In this document: positions 59,171 through 64,000 of the stretch, piece by piece
Numbering within the stretch: position 1 is the first letter of the stretch
How the letters are laid out: the number at the start of each line of letters is the position of its first letter
Assembly (NCBI GenBank): GCA_035048815.1
Contig: JAUCBN010000035.1
Span: 10,738,501 to 10,802,500 of the forward strand
Length of the DNA: 64,000 bases
Reading direction: 5' to 3'
From: Abelmoschus esculentus
Lineage: Eukaryota > Streptophyta > Magnoliopsida > Malvales > Malvaceae
The notes under the pieces: model-generated
Seen by the model: the letters and a program-made list of their open reading frames with translations, nothing else
What the model was told of the DNA's origin: nothing
Databases searched by the model: none
Position numbers and translations under genes: made by a program

Positions 59171-59882
59171 CTGCGTGCATGTTGCACAATTTTGTGAATA
59201 GTTCGCCGTAAGAGATATGGATAAGAGTGAATTCCATCTCTCAATTCAGACTTAATCCCTGATTAGAGAAATTTTAGGTATTCGAGGTTGCAGCTTGGGG
59301 TTTTCTGATTGTCAACAAAATTAGTCGACATTATAGACACCTGTATCACCGACATCACCCATTTTCCTGCTATTTGATCTTCTCAAGCTTTTCATTCCGA
59401 ATGGTGTTCTTGATCATTTCGCTATTATATCTAAAAAATCTTTTGTGGCATCTTCCAAAATACGAACAAGCAAGGGCTTCTTTAGTGTTCCCACAATGAG
59501 CATTATTGTCTCTTTTTCAACAATGATGGTTGTACTTAGGCGACAACATCACTTCATTGATGTGTGTGTTGCCTAAAACTCTCATCAGGACTCTTTTCCA
59601 TATTTATCTCACTACATATTCGGTCAGGCTTCTTTGAAGCAACGTATTAACAGGGTTCGTTGTCGAGGTGCCCCATCATTCTCTCGATAAACATTGTGAG
59701 CTGAGTCTTGGAACATGTGATTCAAATTTAGGCATTTTGAATTTCGGGGACAACACACGATCTAGAACCAGGCTTGACTTCCTTGCATTCATTATCAAAA
59801 ATTAGTCTATGCATTCCTTAGCTTTTAATTATTCTTCCAATTACTTGTATTGTTTTGCGAGTTGTTTGGGTTGCTCCACTTT

Positions 59883-60240
59883 CTACTTGTCGATTTTGTC
59901 AGAATCAACATGAATTTCCAGTCCTACTAGGTGAGAGAATTCGACTTGGCTTTTTGATAACTTTACTATAGGAGTTTCAACCGACACATGGGTCTCGTTA
60001 AGTGGATTAGTAGAGTCTTTCACCAATGGATTTGGGTCTATGATGACTTCTTTCTTTTTTAGACCTCTTTCGATCGACATTTTTGCTATCTTCTTTAATA
60101 GGTCGTCCCGTGATTGTGAAATATGCGCGTAAATATATAATATTTTTCCAGCGTACTCTTGATGTTTCTCTTAATGTCTTCATGTGCTTGCTCGATCTTC
60201 GTCAATATTTTCTCTATTCCTTTGGCTTTGCATCTCGTGA
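59883..60240 (-). pseudogene. Gag coiled-coil remnant
   Basis: IEKILTKIEQAHEDIKRNIK near 60220, then SIERGLKKKEVIIDPNPLVK and IVKLSKSQVEF (60080-59950) align with the start and middle of the 26217-26651 ORF, with frameshifts between. Confidence 0.65.
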
Positions 60241-61316
60241 AATGAGAATGTGGAGTTTTATTATGCTCCAAGACAAATTGCAAAACACAATTATCATTAA
60301 TACTGAAAAATATTTTACAAAAAAAGTGTTGACATAGTATAACTTTGAAAAGTAAGCTTGCGTTAGAGTAAAGCTTTCTCTACATAAGGTGGGTCTTGTT
60401 TTATATTTAATGTTTGGCCTTCTCCCCCCCAAATCCTAATTTTCCTGAAGGAGCAATGCTAACTTCCTACCCTAAACATAAAATTTTGACTCGAATAGCT
60501 AGAGTTCATAGATATTCGATAATCTCTCGGATTTGCTCTAGGGATTTGATCAAACGACTCCATTGAAGGGGACACTTCCACGCCTTAGTGATTGTGGTGA
60601 TATATCTTATAATCCCTTCCCTTATAAGGAAGTTCACATATAGTGAGTCTTCTCGTTGTCTTGACTTGTATTATCTTGGCACCATCAGTGGAGCAACTCT
60701 AATTGCCTCCATATTCCGAGCGAAGGGACTAAATTATAACATTTGCGCTTATGTGATCTCTCAAGGGACAAACCAGCTCGCCTTCCACCTTATGGAGAAA
60801 ATAGTTCTTCATGGTTGATCCTTTGTAATGATTGTACTTGTATCAACACCCTTTTAAAATTAAAAATGAAGTGTGAACGCAAAAACGAGAAACATGAAAA
60901 CACAAACAGGCAAAAACGTTAGTTTCAGATTAGATAAATAATAAATGAAATGTAATAGCTAGCATGCTTTAGGTTGCATAAATATAAACATGACACATAT
61001 ATTGCGGAGATGAAAATGAAATAATTACTAGGAAATAAAGGGCGTAAAGAAATATAGACTCCCCGACTCGCTCTCTTTCTAAATTGCACCATACAAGGTT
61101 ATTCTCTAGACAAGCAGAGGTTCGGCAAGGCTCTAGGGTAGGCTTATATGTTTCACTAGACGTAGTGTGGTTCTAGAAGGTATCTAAACGATACTTACTA
61201 TCCTATTAAGGGTAGTAAGCATAATTCAGGGGATATGTTTCTCTAAGTCTATGCGGAGACGTAAGTCTCACAAAGACGGAGGAAAAAATATCCCGAAAGC
61301 AATTCACCATCCTACA

Positions 61317-61388
61317 CTAAGGCGGAACCTCAGAAGGAGTGGTTTCATGCTCCCATTTAAGTGGATAGAGCTTGGGTTGAGAGCTCAT
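61317..61388 (-). CDS. Leader micro-ORF, counterpart of 25141-25200
   Basis: ATG at 61388 reads MSSQPKLYPLKWEHETTPS then four more codons and TAG. It is the same length and frame as the other element's micro-ORF up to the latter's stop. Function unknown. Confidence 0.35.
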   Translation of the reverse strand: MSSQPKLYPLKWEHETTPSEVPP

Positions 61389-61558
61389 GGAATAAGGGTT
61401 CTGAAAAAAAAACATAAAGACATATTAGTAAATATGTTAAAATAAAATAGGGAACACAAAATTAAAATAAACCGAATTTATATTTTCTATTCATTAAATA
61501 AAAGGTAACCGATTTAAGTCTCGACTCTTGAAAAAAGTTCCCTACAAAATCGTCAGTT

Positions 61559-62999
61559 GTAATCACCAAAAATTATTCGAGGAATCGCCATCAATCTTTT
61601 AGAGGTGCGATTGGAATACAAAAAATGAGTCTACACAATTAGATTCGTGTCCGGGAGTCTATTACGTGTGAGAAAGTGAACGCACCCCCACAACATCCAA
61701 AACTTGACACCTGTCTGTTATAAAATATTTTATATGATAAAAAATATAGATTCAATTTTAAGTTTATCGTTATGATCCCAAATATTTTTAAAAACTTAAT
61801 CTATAAAATTTTAAAAATGTAAAATAAACAAATATTATAATAATATTAAAATAATAATAATTAATAATTAATAATAATAATAATATACAATAACTAATAA
61901 TAATCATTAATATTATCATTATCATAATAAAAAGATATAAGTATAATATATAAGTAACAATGACTAAATCTAATAAAAACCAATATTATAGAGCAAATTT
62001 AATAAAAAGGGAATTGAAATATAAGGAAAACGAAATTGAAGAGCTAAATTTTAAGGGTACAAAAAGCATGAGGATTGAGGTTGCAATTAGTCCACTTTTT
62101 CTCGGGTTATGCGTGGATCGGGTTTAGAGTAGGTCTGGATGCGAGTATCCATGGCTGAAACGATATCGTTTTGGTGGTTGAGGTCTGAAACTAAAATGAC
62201 TTCGATTTGGATTCCTCTAAATACCATACAATGCCAAAAAAATCAGTTATTCACTCTAATATAAAAGAAATCAGAGCTCCTAATACATGCTCTCTGGGTT
62301 CTCTCTACTACCACCGTGGTCAAGTCGTCGGCCATCGTAGATCATCGCCGGGCACTACGCCGACCGCCGTCGCGGACGATGGAACTTATAAATGAAGATA
62401 CTTTTCAAGGCATCTCGTTGCGTAGATTACAGACCCAACCTTGAATTTTCGTGAAGGAGACTATATGCAAATAAATCTAGCAAAAAGAGATCAGTCAAAT
62501 TTGGTTATCTTTTGTCTTTTTTTTTTCTCTTCGAATCTCGTTCCTCTCCCTCTATTTATTTTTGATTTTGTAGATTGTAATAGTGGTGTTTTGCCTTATA
62601 TTTTTTGTTCGATTTTTTTTTCATTTGAAAGTTTTCTCCTTTTATTTCATTCATTCTTATAGGTTTTATAAACTTTTAAATATACATAGAAAATTATAAT
62701 TTTTTTTCGTTTTTGTAAGCCGGTGAAGAGACTGAGGTGATGGAGTAACACTTGCGCGGTGGGCGATCGAATGATAGAGCGTTTGGCTGCTAAGCGACAA
62801 TCAAGACGTTACGCTTGGCGATCAAGCGTAGGGATTGTGCAGAAAATAGAGCAACAACGACTGTTGTGGCTTTAAAAGGGAATATGTTATCTCTTCAGGT
62901 TTTGTTTATTATTTGGATTGGGTTATTAGATTTGGTTTGGATCATTGGGCTGAGTTTATTATTTGGGTCTGCAACATGGTTTAAAAATGAGTTATGATA
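61559..62999 (-). repeat. 5' LTR of the minus-strand Tat-like element
   Basis: Plus-strand borders are TGTAATCACC at 61559 and GAGTTATGATA at 62999. It aligns along its length with 54200-55583. The palindrome GAAACGATATCGTTTTGG at 62158 is kept; the second one is degraded (AAAATGACTTCGATTTGG). Confidence 0.82.
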
Positions 63000-63220
63000 G
63001 ATGCTTCTCTTTGCTAATTGTTGTGTAAAGACAATGAAACAAAGACAAAGAATAACTCATTTTTATCTAGAATTGTTAAGGGTTCTTTTCCGGCAACCGC
63101 TTCTTCTAGAGTTTGATTTGATCTAGTCCACCACCCTTGTCAGTAAAGAACTTCAAAATAAAAGATTTGTTGAAGATGCTCTAATTGTATTACTGTTTGT
63201 AAAAGATAAAATATGCTTAT
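63000..63220 (-). mobile_element. Extra internal 3' end beyond the 5' LTR
   Basis: Sequence outside the 5' LTR repeats the internal region next to the 3' LTR: the purine tract (GATGCTTCTCTTTGC on plus), AAGACAAAGAATAACTCATT, TTCTAGAGTTTGATTTGATC and CAGTAAAGAACTT, as at 55584-55770. It ends at about 63220 where unrelated LTR-like sequence starts. This arrangement implies a third LTR or an unequal recombination. Confidence 0.75.
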
Positions 63221-64000
63221 CCGTTTTCGCGACCTTTTTAAAACCAAAAACGTCAAAAATAGCCTGGCGAATTAGTTTTGAAAAAATCTGAATTTTATTG
63301 CTTTTAATCTTGAAAAACCCAAAATTAAAAAAACGTATATTACTTAATTTTAAAATGATTTGGAGTCACCACCGGCCACTTTGGTAGGCCAGATACCATA
63401 AAACAAACCAGAGATTCATTTAAAAACATTTGGATTCGGGAGTCGGTTACGTGTAAGGACGACCCTTACAAACACTCAAAAATTGGTACCTTATTAATTA
63501 CACGTGGCATTTTGGTATTTTGAATATAGATATTAATTTAATTCTTCATTGTTAATTAAATACCACTTGAATTGAGGATATCCTTTTGATTAAAAAAAAT
63601 ATATCACTTTTAAACTTGGGCTTGAATAAGACATCCTCTAGATAGGAAACCTCACCCAAATTTAAAGAAATATAAATTCCACCTCAAAAGGTTTAAATGC
63701 ATGTCCGTTTATTTATCTTGTTCATTTTAAACTCTAATCTAGAAAAGGCTCCATTAATTAAATATTAAAATCCTATTTAAATTATTAATGTCACTAATTA
63801 TTTACCTAATCAGTTTTATTTAATCCTAAACTTAAAATTATTTGTCATTTTCTAAGTTTCGATAACACATCAATACGATACCAAGGTACACTCTTTTGGT
63901 CAATGTCATGGTACGTCAAAACACCGACCGCTTAGGGTATCCGAAGTATATGATTAACATGCCACCGTTACTAAATTATCTCCCTTATAAAATTAATTAT
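63221..64000 (-). mobile_element. Tat-type LTR fragment, right end outside window
   Basis: GGAGTCACCACCGGCCACTT TGGTAGGCC, then ACCAGAGATTCATTT, GGGAGTCGGTTACGTGTAAG match the block at 17897-17985, in the same orientation. The CACTCTTTTGGTCAATGTCATGG stretch beyond is not shared. No coding sequence. Confidence 0.55.

Larger units (their letters stand above)
54200..62999 (-). mobile_element. Second Tat/Ogre-like Ty3/gypsy element, degenerate
   Basis: Reading minus, it has a 5' LTR (62999-61559), leader with the MSSQP micro-ORF (61388), gag remnants (60240-59883 and about 59170-58990), a pre-RT linker scrap (58924-58631), the three tandem arrays described for its relative (about 58640-58240, 57560-57075, 56790-56255), a purine-rich tract (55598-55584) and a 3' LTR (55583-54200). 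Protease, RT, RNase H and integrase are gone. It is in opposite orientation to the 23422-33290 element and clearly more decayed. LTR landmarks and array order are the same, so both belong to one family or sister families. Confidence 0.82.

Overview
This is a repeat-rich stretch of a plant nuclear genome. Long AT-rich spacers, GT-AG introns, Ty1/copia and Ty3/gypsy LTR elements, an L1-type LINE, hAT-type MITEs and a plastid DNA insert all point to a eudicot. The copia LTRs full of GTATCGATAC motifs and the Tat-lineage gypsy elements remind me of Malvaceae such as cotton, but that is only an impression from memory. I see two plausible host genes: a small AT-hook-like basic protein (CDS 9067-9480) and a complete 13-exon family-1 beta-glucosidase (46440-53223). 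Nearly everything else is transposon or transposon debris.

Layout. 1-6630 is a mosaic: copia LTR (1-986), LINE 3' end on minus (about 1070-1880), long Tat-type LTR (about 1885-5231), plastid 16S rRNA fragment (about 5232-5529), copia RT/RNase H remnant (about 5530-6220) and a truncated hAT element (to 6630). 7.2-7.8 kb is a MITE-like element, and 7.9-9.8 kb is the small gene with a 5' UTR intron. 11.9-22.2 kb is a nest: an apparent solo LTR split by a deleted copia element (12596-17138, 5-bp target duplication) and by a hAT element (17215-20983, 8-bp duplication), which itself holds a 3.2-kb LTR.

23422-33290 is a nearly full-length but coding-dead Tat/Ogre-like gypsy element (+), with gag, RT and integrase remnants and several 3' tandem-repeat arrays. 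A relative in opposite orientation lies at 54200-62999, with an extra piece of internal sequence beyond its 5' LTR (63000-63220). 33.3-45.3 kb holds fold-back elements, LTR debris, a possible captured gene fragment, another copia LTR and hAT MITEs. 46.4-53.2 kb is the beta-glucosidase, with repeats in introns 4 and 6.

The two host genes show no functional link. The transposons form a stratified record of insertion, deletion and recombination. I did not find a clearly new molecular system. The most distinctive signals are the repeat-loaded 3' tails shared by the two Tat-type elements, the copia derivative with an extra 3' ORF, the plastid-rDNA/copia patch, and the paired ACGT palindromes in the LTRs.
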